A DNA stretch of 64,000 nt from Sporosarcina cyprini (GCF_022048975.1 NZ_JAKMHX010000022.1:1-64000); one strand, 5' to 3'. Positions 17,005 to 26,099 are shown, numbered from the stretch's first letter. Notes: generated by a model not told the origin, from the sequence alone. Numbers and translations are program-made.

Positions 17005-17943
17005 TTATTTTGTAATTTGAGTGCCTGCTTTGCCTTCAACAGCTAAATCTGCTTGTCCAAGAGAACAGATAATTGCACGGCCGCCACGTTCAGCAAATTT
17101 CATCGCCGCTTCCATTTTAGGACCCATGCTTCCTGCAGAGAACTGTCCTTCATCTGCATATTTCTTTGCTTCTTCTAACGTAATGCAGCCAAGCGCTTTT
17201 TGATCCGGCTTGCCGTAGTTCACGTAGACATTATCTACGTCTGTCAAAATCATGAGGACATCCGCTTCTGATTCTTCTGCAAGACGGAATGCACTGCGGT
17301 CTTTGTCAATAACGGCTTCAATGCCAGTCAGGCTTCCATCTTCTTTACGTGCAACTGGAATGCCGCCGCCTCCAGAAGCGATGACGATGACTTGGTTGTC
17401 TGTCAGCATTTTAATAGTTTGTGAGCTTAAAATGGATTTCGGTTCAGGTGAAGCAACCACTCGTCTCCAGCCGCGTCCTGCATCTTCTTTCACGACCCAG
17501 CCTTTTTCTTTAGCCAATTGTTTCGCTTCTTCCTCTGAATAGAAGACACCGATCGGCTTGGACGGATCAATAAATGCCGGATCTTCCGGGTCCACTTCTG
17601 TCTGTGTCAGCATGCTGACAACTTCGCGGTCTAGCTTCAACTTATTCAATTCATTTTTCAATGATTGTTCCATCATATAGCCGATAAAACCTTGCGACTC
17701 CGCGCTGCAAACATCCAATGGAAGCGGTGGAACGAAATCCTTCGCTTCTTCGTTTTGACGAAGAATATTCCCGACTTGCGGTCCATTCCCGTGAGTGACA
17801 ATGACCGTGTGTCCGTTCTTTACAATCTTCGAAATGATTTCTGTGCTGATCCGCACGTTTTCATATTGATTTTCATACGTCGCTTCCTGTTTAGGTTGGA
17901 GAATTGCATTTCCTCCGAGTGCGATTACTACCTTTTCAGCCAT
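17005..17943 (-). CDS. allK: Carbamate kinase of the oxamate/allantoin pathway
   Basis: This 312-residue carbamate kinase (amino acid kinase fold) has the N-terminal VIALGGNAI nucleotide motif, THGNGPQVGN, ASGGGGIPV and the C-terminal AGSMGPKMEAA substrate region. It makes ATP from carbamoyl phosphate and ADP. The start overlaps the end of allH by 16 bp. Sitting directly behind the three oxamate carbamoyltransferase genes, it is the counterpart of E. coli allK (ybcF) rather than of arginine-deiminase arcC. No arcA or arcB is nearby. It is the ATP-yielding last step. Confidence 0.88.
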   Translation of the reverse strand: MAEKVVIALGGNAILQPKQEATYENQYENVRISTEIISKIVKNGHTVIVTHGNGPQVGNILRQNEEAKDFVPPLPLDVCSAESQGFIGYMMEQSLKNELNKLKLDREVVSMLTQTEVDPEDPAFIDPSKPIGVFYSEEEAKQLAKEKGWVVKEDAGRGWRRVVASPEPKSILSSQTIKMLTDNQVIVIASGGGGIPVARKEDGSLTGIEAVIDKDRSAFRLAEESEADVLMILTDVDNVYVNYGKPDQKALGCITLEEAKKYADEGQFSAGSMGPKMEAAMKFAERGGRAIICSLGQADLAVEGKAGTQITK

Positions 17944-18860
17944 TCTAATTTCCTCCTCTTTATCAATAAACCAAGCAACATTCCAAAAACCGTGTCGATT
18001 CCGGAACTATGCCCCATATCCAGTAAATCTTCAATCACTGGTTCCAATGTATAAATATCGGTCTTCTCTGTTAACGCGGATACTGCCTTCACTACCGTCG
18101 AGCTGAATCTGCCATCCAGTGCATACAGCAAATATTCTAGGCCAACATCCGTAGTCAGATTTTCTTCCGCCACTAAACGGCGAAGCGTTTGAAGTGCTTC
18201 TGAAGAGATCAAGCCAACAGCTGTATGGATGGCCAAGATCCCAACGAGATGATCATCACCTGATGGAGTGAGCCCCTGGCCTCGGCCCAAAAAGAACCGC
18301 AAGCTTTGTTCCAATTTCTTTTGATCCGATGAAAGGAGTACCGCAACGAGCTCTTTCAGTTGCCGGCCTGTTTCGCTAGCAGGCCTATTTCCTTCCAGAT
18401 AGTCCGCTACAAACTCTTCAATCTCAATGTCCAATCCCGTTTTCATCGGTTTTTCCACCAAGATGGATAGAAGCATGACTAAGTTATTCGTCACATTTTC
18501 TGCCTCAAGCTCACGACAGGACAACTCCCAATGAAACGGGTCGGCTTCAGCAAGCGAAACGGCAAGTGACGCCGCTTCAAAGACAAGCTCCTGTGAATCC
18601 GCTTGCCATTTCACCAGGCTTTCCTGTTCAATGGCTTTTACAAAAGAGTGAACATCCTCACCCGATAGGTGGATACCGAAAGGAAGCTCGCCATTCTTCT
18701 TCGTTCCGATGAAAAACAACCTGCCGCCCATCCGGATATTCACGCCATTTTGAAAGACACTGTGCACAGAGCCTTCCGGGTGCTCAGAAAGCAGCAGAGG
18801 AATACGCTGCTCGTATTCCTTTGCTGCTGCAACTGTTTTGTTTCCTGCCCCGCTGTTCAT
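17928..18860 (-). CDS. allH: Oxamate carbamoyltransferase subunit AllH (DUF2877, YlbF)
   Basis: This 310-residue protein of the DUF2877 family has the signature GRGQGLTPSGDDHLVG in its C-terminal half. In E. coli the homologue YlbF/AllH is one of three proteins (AllF, AllG, AllH) needed for oxamate carbamoyltransferase activity. Its start codon overlaps the allG stop as TAATG, and its end overlaps allK, indicating tight translational coupling. The individual catalytic role of this component is not clear to me. The identification rests on the motif and the conserved gene order. Confidence 0.85.
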   Translation of the reverse strand: MNSGAGNKTVAAAKEYEQRIPLLLSEHPEGSVHSVFQNGVNIRMGGRLFFIGTKKNGELPFGIHLSGEDVHSFVKAIEQESLVKWQADSQELVFEAASLAVSLAEADPFHWELSCRELEAENVTNNLVMLLSILVEKPMKTGLDIEIEEFVADYLEGNRPASETGRQLKELVAVLLSSDQKKLEQSLRFFLGRGQGLTPSGDDHLVGILAIHTAVGLISSEALQTLRRLVAEENLTTDVGLEYLLYALDGRFSSTVVKAVSALTEKTDIYTLEPVIEDLLDMGHSSGIDTVFGMLLGLLIKRRKLEWLKR

Positions 18861-20122
18861 TAGATCAAGCCGAGTTTGATCGCGTACGCTTCCAATGCTT
18901 TTTCAAAGCATTCTTTCGGTGCACGGACCGTACCTGCTCCTACTTGTCCCATTCCAGCTTTTTTATGGGCAATCCCTGTATTAATGACTGGCTCAATGCC
19001 TGTCTCCACTACTTTACGTGCATCAATTCCGAGACAAGCGCCTTGGAAATCCCACGTAGGAATTGTGAAATTGCTGTTTTGAGATACACAGATCTCAGCC
19101 ATTTCGTTACTTGTCGCAAGTGCATCGTCAAAACCGCCTGCACCGACAAAGCGAGTAACGCCTGGTGCAGCGATCATCGCCATACCGCCGACGCCGAATG
19201 TTTCTGTAATGGCGCTGTCTCCGATATCCGGGTTGGCATCTTCTTGTGAGTAACCTGTGAAGAACAGGCCTTGTGGCGTGTTAACCGGTGCTGTGAACCA
19301 CTCGTCACCCATTCCGCTAATACGGATTCCGAAGTCTTTACCATTACGGCACATTGCTGTAACAACTGTACCGTGTTCAATCGTGCGCGCCGCATCCATG
19401 ACTGCCTTGCTAGTTGCCATGGCAATGTTCAGGAAGAACTGGTCAGTATCCGCAAGGAACTGAATGACATCTTTGCGGTCTTTATCATCCATTTCTACTT
19501 GTACGATGTACGGGCTGATTTCCTTCAAGAAGATCAACGATGCCGCAATATTACGTTGGTGGAACTCGTCACCCATTGTGATCGCTTTTGCAATCATAAC
19601 GTTCAAGTTCAAGCCGTCTTCTGTCAGCTTAAGCGCTTTCGAGATTGTCGGGCCAAGTACGTTTTGCATCCATTTCAAACGGTCAATAACTTCTTGAGAG
19701 TTTGCACCGAAACGAAGCACTTTCCCGATTCCTTCGTTCATAATGCAGTACGCTTCATTGCCATCCGTGCGGTTTTCTACAACAAAAACAGGCATGTTGG
19801 CAGAAGTAATTCCGCCCATAGGACCTACCGCGTTCACATGGTGGCAAGGGATGAATTTCACTTCGCCGGAAGCAAGCTGTTTTTCCGCTTCTTCTGGAGT
19901 AGCTGCCCATCCTTCATAGATCGATGCACCAATGCAAGAGCCTTGCATTGGGCCTGTCATGTCTTCCCACTTAATTGGAGGGCCTGCATGGAGCAATACT
20001 TTACCATCATTAAGTTCTTTTACTTTTTCTTTAGCCGGAACAACATCTACTAAGAATGGCGCTGAGCCGGTAATTTTGTCGATGACTGCCTTGTTTGCTT
20101 CATCCATTGAATTGTATTTCAT
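18860..20122 (-). CDS. allG: Oxamate carbamoyltransferase subunit AllG (DUF1116, YlbE)
   Basis: This 420-residue protein is nearly the same length as E. coli YlbE/AllG (419) and belongs to the DUF1116 family. Recognisable parts include LLHAGPPIKWEDMTGPMQG, NAVGPMGGITSANMPVFVV, RNGKDFGIRISG and FGVGGMAMIAAPG. It acts with AllF and AllH to convert oxalurate and phosphate to oxamate and carbamoyl phosphate in the cytoplasm. It lies 105 bp behind allF and overlaps allH. The function comes from homology and gene order. Confidence 0.88.
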   Translation of the reverse strand: MKYNSMDEANKAVIDKITGSAPFLVDVVPAKEKVKELNDGKVLLHAGPPIKWEDMTGPMQGSCIGASIYEGWAATPEEAEKQLASGEVKFIPCHHVNAVGPMGGITSANMPVFVVENRTDGNEAYCIMNEGIGKVLRFGANSQEVIDRLKWMQNVLGPTISKALKLTEDGLNLNVMIAKAITMGDEFHQRNIAASLIFLKEISPYIVQVEMDDKDRKDVIQFLADTDQFFLNIAMATSKAVMDAARTIEHGTVVTAMCRNGKDFGIRISGMGDEWFTAPVNTPQGLFFTGYSQEDANPDIGDSAITETFGVGGMAMIAAPGVTRFVGAGGFDDALATSNEMAEICVSQNSNFTIPTWDFQGACLGIDARKVVETGIEPVINTGIAHKKAGMGQVGAGTVRAPKECFEKALEAYAIKLGLI

Positions 20123-20227
20123 ACTCGTTCCACCTCATTCGTTATATTTAAAGCCGTTCTATCCCGATATGGCGAAGGCCCAGTCCATCTTCGGCCAGAC
20201 CTTCATTCACTATCTTGCCGTCCTGTA

Positions 20228-21976
20228 TTACTTCAACAAGCTAAGGATTTTAGCCATACGCGCGTTACCGCCGGCAATTGGACGCCAATCATATTGCACG
20301 AATTGAGTGCCTGTATCTGCAAGCGCATCCGTAAAGCCTTTTAAACCGACATTGATGACACGCGGACGGTCTGAAACGAGGGAAGCGATTTCATCGGAAA
20401 CGGACAAATCGAATTCCTTGCCAGACTTCTCGCCTTCCACATGCTTCTTCTCGTAGTCTTCTACGTGAAGTCCTACGATGCTAAGTGCTGTACGGACTGC
20501 TTCGTTGTTCGTTTCTTTTACAATAATGCCTGCTTCTTTCAATGCTTTCACATGGCCATCGTAGCTTTGCGGATCGTTTTTCGTACCGCAAACGGTAGCG
20601 ACGACATGCAGTGTGCGTCCATCTTCTTTAGCAGTAGCCACTGCTTTTTGAATGGAAGGAAGCAATGCACTTGCCATGTCATCATGCGAACCATAGCCAA
20701 GTACGAAATCGAGAAGAATGACAGCTGTAGATGCATCAGCACCTGCCTCTTCAATAAATTTCGAACGTGTTTCAGGATCGATCATCGGATGCGGCTTTCC
20801 TTGTGTGTACTTGTCATCACCAAGGTCGACAACTTCATGGCCTTCATGTTTAAGAACATAACCTTCTTCGTTTTTGATATGTGTTCCAAGTCCCAAAGCG
20901 TCTGAGATCAAGATCGCTGCTTCCGAAGCGAGTGTTCCGCCCGAATACAAGCCCTTTAATGTACGTTGGCCTTCTTTAAGATCTGTGTTGGACACTGTGA
21001 AATCACCAGCATTATAATCAGGTTTCACTTCATTGCCTTTTGCCAGGTCAACAGCGATGTAAGCTGTCTCTGCAAGCGTGTATGCCTGATATACATTGCC
21101 AACGTATTGCTCTGGCTTTTCGCCGAGGAATACAGCAACGACAGGTTTGGTCAAGCTTTGAAGCAAGTCCATTACTTCATTCCGTACATGCTCTGCAGGC
21201 GGCTTCGAAATGATTGTGATGATTTCTGTTTGGCTGTGATTTTCAAGCGCTCGGATGCCATCCATCATCGTGATTGCACCGATTGGATCTTTCAAGTCAC
21301 GTCCGCCTGTTCCAATCGCATGGCTGACACCTTCGCCGAGACGGTCAATAATCGTTGAGACTTCTTGGATCCCTGTTCCGGAAGCACCTACGATACCGAT
21401 GCGTCCTTTGTTTACTACGTTAGCGAATGCAAACGGCACGCCATCCAAAATACCTGTACCACAGTCAGGACCCATAACAAGCAATCCTTTGTCATGCGCT
21501 TTTTGCTTTAGACAAAGCTCGTCCTCAATCGATACGTTGTCACTGAATAAGAAAACGTGAAGTCCACGGTCAAGCGCCTTGTCCGCCTCGTCTGCTGCAT
21601 ATTGACCCGGCACTGAAATCATAGCGACATTCGCACCTGGTAATGCGTCCACTGCTTTGTCCCATGTACGCACTGTTTCAAAGCTTTGTTTTTTATTGCT
21701 GATGGATTGGTCTTTCAAATACTGATCGACTTTTTCTAGCACTTTGTCAATTAAACTAGCATCGTCTGTGTCTACAACGATTGCCATGTCGTTTGATTCG
21801 GCTGCTTCCAATTCAGGTGTATGCAATCCAGCCGTATTGAAAATATCCTTGTTCGCTGGAGTCGCCATCATTATTTGCACCTTGTTGAGCCCTTCCATCG
21901 TCGACACGGAATTCGTAAGTAACATCAGGTTGATGGAGTCTTGGTACGAGTTCTTCTTAATAATCGTATGAAGCAC
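20228..21976 (-). CDS. allF: Oxamate carbamoyltransferase subunit AllF (FdrA)
   Basis: This is a 582-residue FdrA-type acyl-CoA-synthetase-fold protein. The N-terminus (LHTIIKKNSYQDSINLM, then MMATPANKDIF) matches the E. coli FdrA start. The CoA-ligase-like core has LVMGPDCGTGILDGVPFAFANV, GIVGASGTGIQEVS and GGRDLKDPIG. The C-terminal IAGGNARMAKIL matches too. I place the start at GTG 21976, where AGGAG lies 8 bp upstream. The longer frame to 22051 has no counterpart in the family. It leads the allFGHK group and faces the esterase-allD pair across a divergent regulatory region. Confidence 0.9.
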   Translation of the reverse strand: MLHTIIKKNSYQDSINLMLLTNSVSTMEGLNKVQIMMATPANKDIFNTAGLHTPELEAAESNDMAIVVDTDDASLIDKVLEKVDQYLKDQSISNKKQSFETVRTWDKAVDALPGANVAMISVPGQYAADEADKALDRGLHVFLFSDNVSIEDELCLKQKAHDKGLLVMGPDCGTGILDGVPFAFANVVNKGRIGIVGASGTGIQEVSTIIDRLGEGVSHAIGTGGRDLKDPIGAITMMDGIRALENHSQTEIITIISKPPAEHVRNEVMDLLQSLTKPVVAVFLGEKPEQYVGNVYQAYTLAETAYIAVDLAKGNEVKPDYNAGDFTVSNTDLKEGQRTLKGLYSGGTLASEAAILISDALGLGTHIKNEEGYVLKHEGHEVVDLGDDKYTQGKPHPMIDPETRSKFIEEAGADASTAVILLDFVLGYGSHDDMASALLPSIQKAVATAKEDGRTLHVVATVCGTKNDPQSYDGHVKALKEAGIIVKETNNEAVRTALSIVGLHVEDYEKKHVEGEKSGKEFDLSVSDEIASLVSDRPRVINVGLKGFTDALADTGTQFVQYDWRPIAGGNARMAKILSLLK

Positions 21977-22095
21977 AAAAATCACTCCTATATTTTTTTG
22001 AAAATCAGCACAGCAAGTCACATGCCCAAAAATTCTCAGAAATAATCGCATGCAGCTGTTGATTTTCTACGCCAAAATCATTGTAACTGAGGCGC

Positions 22096-22138
22096 CATTG
22101 CAGACGAATAAAATCCACGGGTCCCACATTACAAAAAC
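22096..22138. promoter_or_regulatory. Conserved regulatory block in the allF/esterase divergent promoter
   Basis: The same 18-bp CATTGCAGACGAATAAAA as at 13427 is followed at the same offset (30) by ACATTACAAAAAC. It lies between divergent starts at 21976 and 22269, so one bound protein could serve both directions. The rest of the 22052-22268 interval shows no other clear feature. Confidence 0.72.
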
Positions 22139-22268
22139 GTAAAAATTCTGATCAAAAGCTGTTTTCTTAGCGAACGGTAGTATAGTATTTAGAAGAAAAA
22201 TGTTGAAATGAAATAGATTTTGAACCTAACGATAATCTAAAGAAGTTCAAGAGTACAGAGGAGACGAA

Positions 22269-23156
22269 ATGATCATGGCAGAAACATTTGTCTATCGGCA
22301 AGTCGGAGAGTGTTCCATTGAGGGTGTGCTCCATCGCTCACCTGTGAAACAGGCGCCTTTGCTTGTTTTTATCCACGGAGGCGGACTAGTGTGGGGCACG
22401 AAGGACGATTTACATAAAGAACAAATAAAACGGTACACCGAAGCGGGATTCCACGTGTTTTCTGTCGATTACCGCCTGGCACCGGAAACTAAGCTGACCG
22501 GCATTCGGGAAGATATCGAAAGTTTGATCGCATGGTTAAAAACCGAGGCCTCTTCTATGTTCGACTTTGATCCGAACCGCGTGGCTGTAGTCGGCAGTTC
22601 CGCTGGCGGTTATTTAGCTTTGCTGTCCGGCACTTTTGAGGTGAAGCCGGATGCCATTGTGTCTTTCTACGGCTATGGACAAGTGACCGGAGACTGGTAT
22701 AAGGAACCGAGTCCTCACTTTACAGCAATGCCTACGGTTCCTGAAGTGCTTGCAAACCAGCTAGTACAACCCTCGCCGATTTCTTCGGCTCCCATTCAAA
22801 CAAGATACGCCATTTACTTGTATTGCCGTCAGACGGGCTCATGGCTTGATTGGGTGGCAGGTAAAGATCTTGCCAAGGACGAAGAGGCCTTGAAAAAATT
22901 TGCTCCTTTCGAGCTTGCAGACGCTGCATATCCGGCCACCTTGCTAATTCATGGAGATGCAGACAAAGATGTTCCTTATTCGGAATCAGTCGGAATGAAA
23001 GCGAAGCTGGACGCCCTGGGAGTCTGCAATGAACTGCTGACAATCCGGCAAGGACAGCATAATTTTGATGCGAACATGGAGGATCCGGACGCGATATATG
23101 CAGTGGAACAGACGATACGATTCCTGAAAGAGCGTTTTAAAATCGAAGAATCCTAA
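22269..23156 (+). CDS. Alpha/beta hydrolase (esterase/lipase family, HGGG type) in the allantoin cluster
   Basis: This 295-residue alpha/beta hydrolase has the oxyanion motif HGGGLVWG near residue 35, nucleophile Ser in GSSAGGY near 114, an Asp in HGDADKDVP and a His in GQHNFD near the C-terminus. That is the complete triad of the hormone-sensitive-lipase-like group. It has no signal peptide, so it is cytoplasmic. It ends 18 bp before the allD start and is surely co-transcribed with it. No such gene belongs to the known E. coli pathway, and its substrate is unknown. An ester or amide related to ureides is conceivable. Confidence 0.82.
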   Translation: MIMAETFVYRQVGECSIEGVLHRSPVKQAPLLVFIHGGGLVWGTKDDLHKEQIKRYTEAGFHVFSVDYRLAPETKLTGIREDIESLIAWLKTEASSMFDFDPNRVAVVGSSAGGYLALLSGTFEVKPDAIVSFYGYGQVTGDWYKEPSPHFTAMPTVPEVLANQLVQPSPISSAPIQTRYAIYLYCRQTGSWLDWVAGKDLAKDEEALKKFAPFELADAAYPATLLIHGDADKDVPYSESVGMKAKLDALGVCNELLTIRQGQHNFDANMEDPDAIYAVEQTIRFLKERFKIEES

Positions 23157-23174
23157 CAAAGGGGAGTGCTTGAA

Positions 23175-24224
23175 ATGAGAGTGAGCTTTGACGAGCTGAA
23201 AATGTTAATAGCACGGAAATTGACGAAGGCCGGTCTGCAGCCAGCGCATGCAGAAACGGTTGCCGATGTACTGGCACATGCAGATGCCCGGGGGATTCAT
23301 TCACACGGTGCGATGCGGGTCGAGTATTATGCGGAGCGTATTGCAAAAGGTGGAACGACGATTGAACCGGATTTCAAATTCACAAAGACCGGAACGGGAA
23401 CGGCCGTGCTGGATGCCGATAACGGAGCCGGGCATGTGGCGGCGAAAGAAGCAATGGAACACGCCATTCAAATGGCTCGCGAAAACGGTACAGCCATCGT
23501 TGGCATACGCCGAATGGGCCACAGCGGCGCCCTGTCTTATTTCGTCGAGCAGGCTGCTGAAGCTGGTATGATCGGCATTTCCATGTGCCAATCGGACCCT
23601 ATGGTCGTTCCGTTTGGCGGTGCCGAACCGTATTTCGGTACAAACCCGATCGCTTTCGGAGCACCGGGCAAAGATGGCGATAAAATCATTATTGACATGG
23701 CGACAAGCATCCAGGCTTGGGGGAAAATCCTGCATGCCCGTTCAAAGCAAGAATCTATTCCAGATACGTGGGCAGTCGACAAGGATGGAATTCCAACGAC
23801 AGACCCATTTAAAGTGAACGCCCTTCTGCCAATTGCCGGGCCAAAAGGGTATGGTCTCATGATGATGATCGACATCTTATCAGGCGTTCTGCTTGGTCTG
23901 CCATTTGGCAAGCATGTGTCCTCCATGTACCACGACCTGACTGCAGGCCGTGAGTTGGGCCAGCTGCATATCGTCATTGATCCCGGCGCTTTCACAAGCA
24001 CGGAATTGTTCCGCGAAAGCATCTCCGGCATGATGAAGGAATTGAACGAGGTGAAGCCTGCTCCAGGGTTTAATCAAGTGCTGTATCCGGGACAAGACGC
24101 CTTGCTGAAAGAGCAAGAGGCCATGAAGAACGGAATTGAAATAGTCGATGATATTATCGATTACTTGCGGAGCGATGTCATCCATAACAATCAATACGAT
24201 CATAAAGATCCGTTTGCGAAGTAA
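23175..24224 (+). CDS. allD: Ureidoglycolate dehydrogenase
   Basis: This 349-residue protein of the LDH2/malate dehydrogenase-like family matches E. coli AllD over its full length. Shared stretches include ADARGIHSHGA, RVEYYAERI, RRMGHSGALSYFV, GISMCQSDPMVVPFGGAE, PDTWAVDKDGIPTTDPF, AGPKGYGLMMMIDILSGVLLG and APGFNQVLYPGQD. It oxidises (S)-ureidoglycolate to oxalurate with NAD+. The ATG at 23175 is chosen because GGGGAG lies 8 bp upstream. The in-frame GTG at 23166 directly abuts that site. It supplies the substrate of AllFGH. Confidence 0.95.
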   Translation: MRVSFDELKMLIARKLTKAGLQPAHAETVADVLAHADARGIHSHGAMRVEYYAERIAKGGTTIEPDFKFTKTGTGTAVLDADNGAGHVAAKEAMEHAIQMARENGTAIVGIRRMGHSGALSYFVEQAAEAGMIGISMCQSDPMVVPFGGAEPYFGTNPIAFGAPGKDGDKIIIDMATSIQAWGKILHARSKQESIPDTWAVDKDGIPTTDPFKVNALLPIAGPKGYGLMMMIDILSGVLLGLPFGKHVSSMYHDLTAGRELGQLHIVIDPGAFTSTELFRESISGMMKELNEVKPAPGFNQVLYPGQDALLKEQEAMKNGIEIVDDIIDYLRSDVIHNNQYDHKDPFAK

Positions 24225-24229
24225 AATGA

Positions 24230-24272
24230 CGAATGAGCGCAGCCAGGTTAATTCCCGGCTGCGCTCATTTTA
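24230..24272. terminator. Bidirectional terminator between allD and allC
   Basis: GAGCGCAGCC and GGCTGCGCTC form a perfect 10-bp stem flanked by ATGA/TCAT extensions, with TTTTAT on the right and A-rich sequence on the left. It separates two convergent genes. Confidence 0.85.
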
Positions 24273-25508
24273 TCAATCCACGGTCTGTGCCTGCTTTAAC
24301 AGGAAAGCCCGCAAGACTTGCGCGCCTTCCATCAGCTGCTCCATGGAAGTAAATTCGGCTGGATTATGGCTAAGTCCATCCTTGGACGGAACGAAAATCA
24401 TGCCTGTCGGACAGAGAGAGGCCATATTCATTGCATCATGGCCAGCGCCGCTCGGCATCTTCATCCAAGCGATTCCTTGTGCCTCGCAAACTGATTCCAA
24501 ATCCTTCACTAGCGCGTTGTCCATTTGAACAGGCGTCTCGCTTGAGATTTCCTCCATCCAGATATTCAGGCAACGAGCTTTCTTCACATCGTCTATCGCT
24601 TTTTCAAGTGCCTCCACGACCCGCTGGCGGGATTCGAGGCTCGTTCCTCGGATGTCGACATCCAATTCCGCGAGGCCCGGCACAACATTCATGGCGCCAG
24701 GCTGGATGGAAAAGACACCGACCGTACCGACTGTGCCATGCGCAAGCTCCTCGATTGCTGCCCGCTCCACGGCAAGTGCAATTTCCGCTCCACCTAGAAG
24801 GGCGTCATGCCGATAATCCATCGGCGTTGTGCCGGAATGATCCGCCGTCCCCTCGACATGCACGTGAAAACGAATAGGTGCCGCAATAGCGGAGACAATC
24901 CCAATCGAGACGTCTTGCTTTTCAAGAACTGGCCCCTGTTCCACATGCAGCTCAACGAATGCCTTGAATTCATCACGAAAACGCTTTGCCAAATGAACCT
25001 CTTCCAAATCAAGACCGTTCTCTTCAAATGCATGCATCAGCGTGACTCCGTTTTTATCTGTCAAAGACCTGGTATACGCAGGATCCAGCCGCCCCGTCAT
25101 CGCTTTGCTTCCTAAAGTCGATGCACCAAAGCGAGCGGATTCTTCACATGCAAAGATGATCACTTCGAGCGGGTGCAAAGTAGCAATGCCCTCATCCGCT
25201 AGGGAACGCATAATTTCAAGAGCGACAAGAACGCCCGCCGTTCCATCGAATTCTCCAGCAGCATACACCGAGTCAATATGCGAGCCCGTTGCCACAACCG
25301 GCAAGTCAGGGGCAGCCCCTTCCCGGCGCGCAATGACATTCCCCGCATAATCGGTCCGCACCGTCAGACCCGCAAGCTTCAGCTGCTCGATCATATAGAG
25401 CCGAGCGTCGCGTTCCATTTTCGTATAGGCCAATCGATTAATGCCTTCTCCTTTGTCCGTGAACTTCGCAAGTTCTTCAAACGAGAGGCGCAGCCGGTCC
25501 ATCTTCAT
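24273..25508 (-). CDS. allC: Allantoate amidohydrolase-like M20 hydrolase (AllC type)
   Basis: This is a 411-residue M20-family zinc amidohydrolase, the same length as E. coli AllC. Metal-site motifs are GSHIDSVYAAGEFDGTAG, CEESARFG and VELHVEQGPVLE. The dimerisation domain follows (DHSGTTPMDYRHDAL), then the C-terminal SGAGHDAMNMA and GMIFVPSKDGLSHNPAE. The start is ATG 25508 with GGGGG 7 bp upstream. The longer frame to 25622 has no such site. AllC releases ammonia and CO2 from allantoate. Related enzymes hydrolyse N-carbamoyl amino acids or ureidoglycine, so the exact substrate is settled only by the neighbourhood. Confidence 0.78.
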   Translation of the reverse strand: MKMDRLRLSFEELAKFTDKGEGINRLAYTKMERDARLYMIEQLKLAGLTVRTDYAGNVIARREGAAPDLPVVATGSHIDSVYAAGEFDGTAGVLVALEIMRSLADEGIATLHPLEVIIFACEESARFGASTLGSKAMTGRLDPAYTRSLTDKNGVTLMHAFEENGLDLEEVHLAKRFRDEFKAFVELHVEQGPVLEKQDVSIGIVSAIAAPIRFHVHVEGTADHSGTTPMDYRHDALLGGAEIALAVERAAIEELAHGTVGTVGVFSIQPGAMNVVPGLAELDVDIRGTSLESRQRVVEALEKAIDDVKKARCLNIWMEEISSETPVQMDNALVKDLESVCEAQGIAWMKMPSGAGHDAMNMASLCPTGMIFVPSKDGLSHNPAEFTSMEQLMEGAQVLRAFLLKQAQTVD

Positions 25509-25663
25509 GGCAATTCCCCCTCTTTCTATAATCGTGTTTCTATTTACAAAATTGTTATATCTCCAAGTATCGCAAGTTGAAGCTAGAAAATCAAATCTGT
25601 TTTTTGGACTGCAATCAATCACAACAGGAGGATGGGGATAGTATGAAGAATAGGAGAAATTGA

Positions 25664-25694
25664 AAAACCCCTCCCCGAAAAATCGGGAAGAGGC
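25664..25694 (-). terminator. Terminator of the rplM-rpsI unit
   Basis: CCTCCCCGA (25670-25678) pairs with TCGGGAAGAGG (25683-25693), with a mismatch, and is followed on the minus strand by GGTTTTTC. Confidence 0.85.
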
Positions 25695-25706
25695 TGTATA
25701 CGTTGA

Positions 25707-26099
25707 TTAACGCTTCGAGAACTGTGGTGCGCGACGAGCAGATTTAAGACCGTATTTTTTACGTTCTTTCATACGTGCGTCACGTGTAAGCAATCCAGCA
25801 GCTTTAAGAGCCGGGCGGAAGTCAGGATCTACGTTAAGTAGAGCGCGAGCTACGCCGTGGCGGATAGCGCCAGCTTGACCTGTGTAACCGCCGCCGTGGA
25901 CGTTTACGTGGATGTCATAGCTTCCAAGTGTTTGTGTTGCTACTAGTGGTTGTTTGATCACTTCGCGAAGTGTTTCAAATGGTACGTAGTCTTCTACGTC
26001 ACGGTTGTTGACGACGATTTTTCCTTCGCCAGGAACGAGACGTACACGAGCTACTGAACTTTTACGACGGCCAGTGCCGATATATTGTACTTGTGCCAA
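25707..26099 (-). CDS. rpsI: Ribosomal protein S9
   Basis: This 130-residue protein has the S9 signature [19 protein letters not shown] in the middle. The C-terminal arginine-rich tail ends in SKR, which reaches the P-site tRNA. It lies 19 bp behind rplM and is the last gene before a terminator. Length and motifs match B. subtilis S9. Confidence 0.98.
   Translation of the reverse strand: MAQVQYIGTGRRKSSVARVRLVPGEGKIVVNNRDVEDYVPFETLREVIKQPLVATQTLGSYDIHVNVHGGGYTGQAGAIRHGVARALLNVDPDFRPALKAAGLLTRDARMKERKKYGLKSARRAPQFSKR

Noticed and set aside
17005..17943. Carbamate kinase as part of an arginine deiminase pathway
   Set aside because: No arcA, arcB or arcD nearby; overlap with allH and order allF-allG-allH-kinase fits the oxamate pathway.
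19271..20053. 260-codon plus-strand frame opposite allG
   Set aside because: It is a cysteine- and phenylalanine-rich antisense shadow of a well-supported gene, without ribosome binding site or family resemblance.
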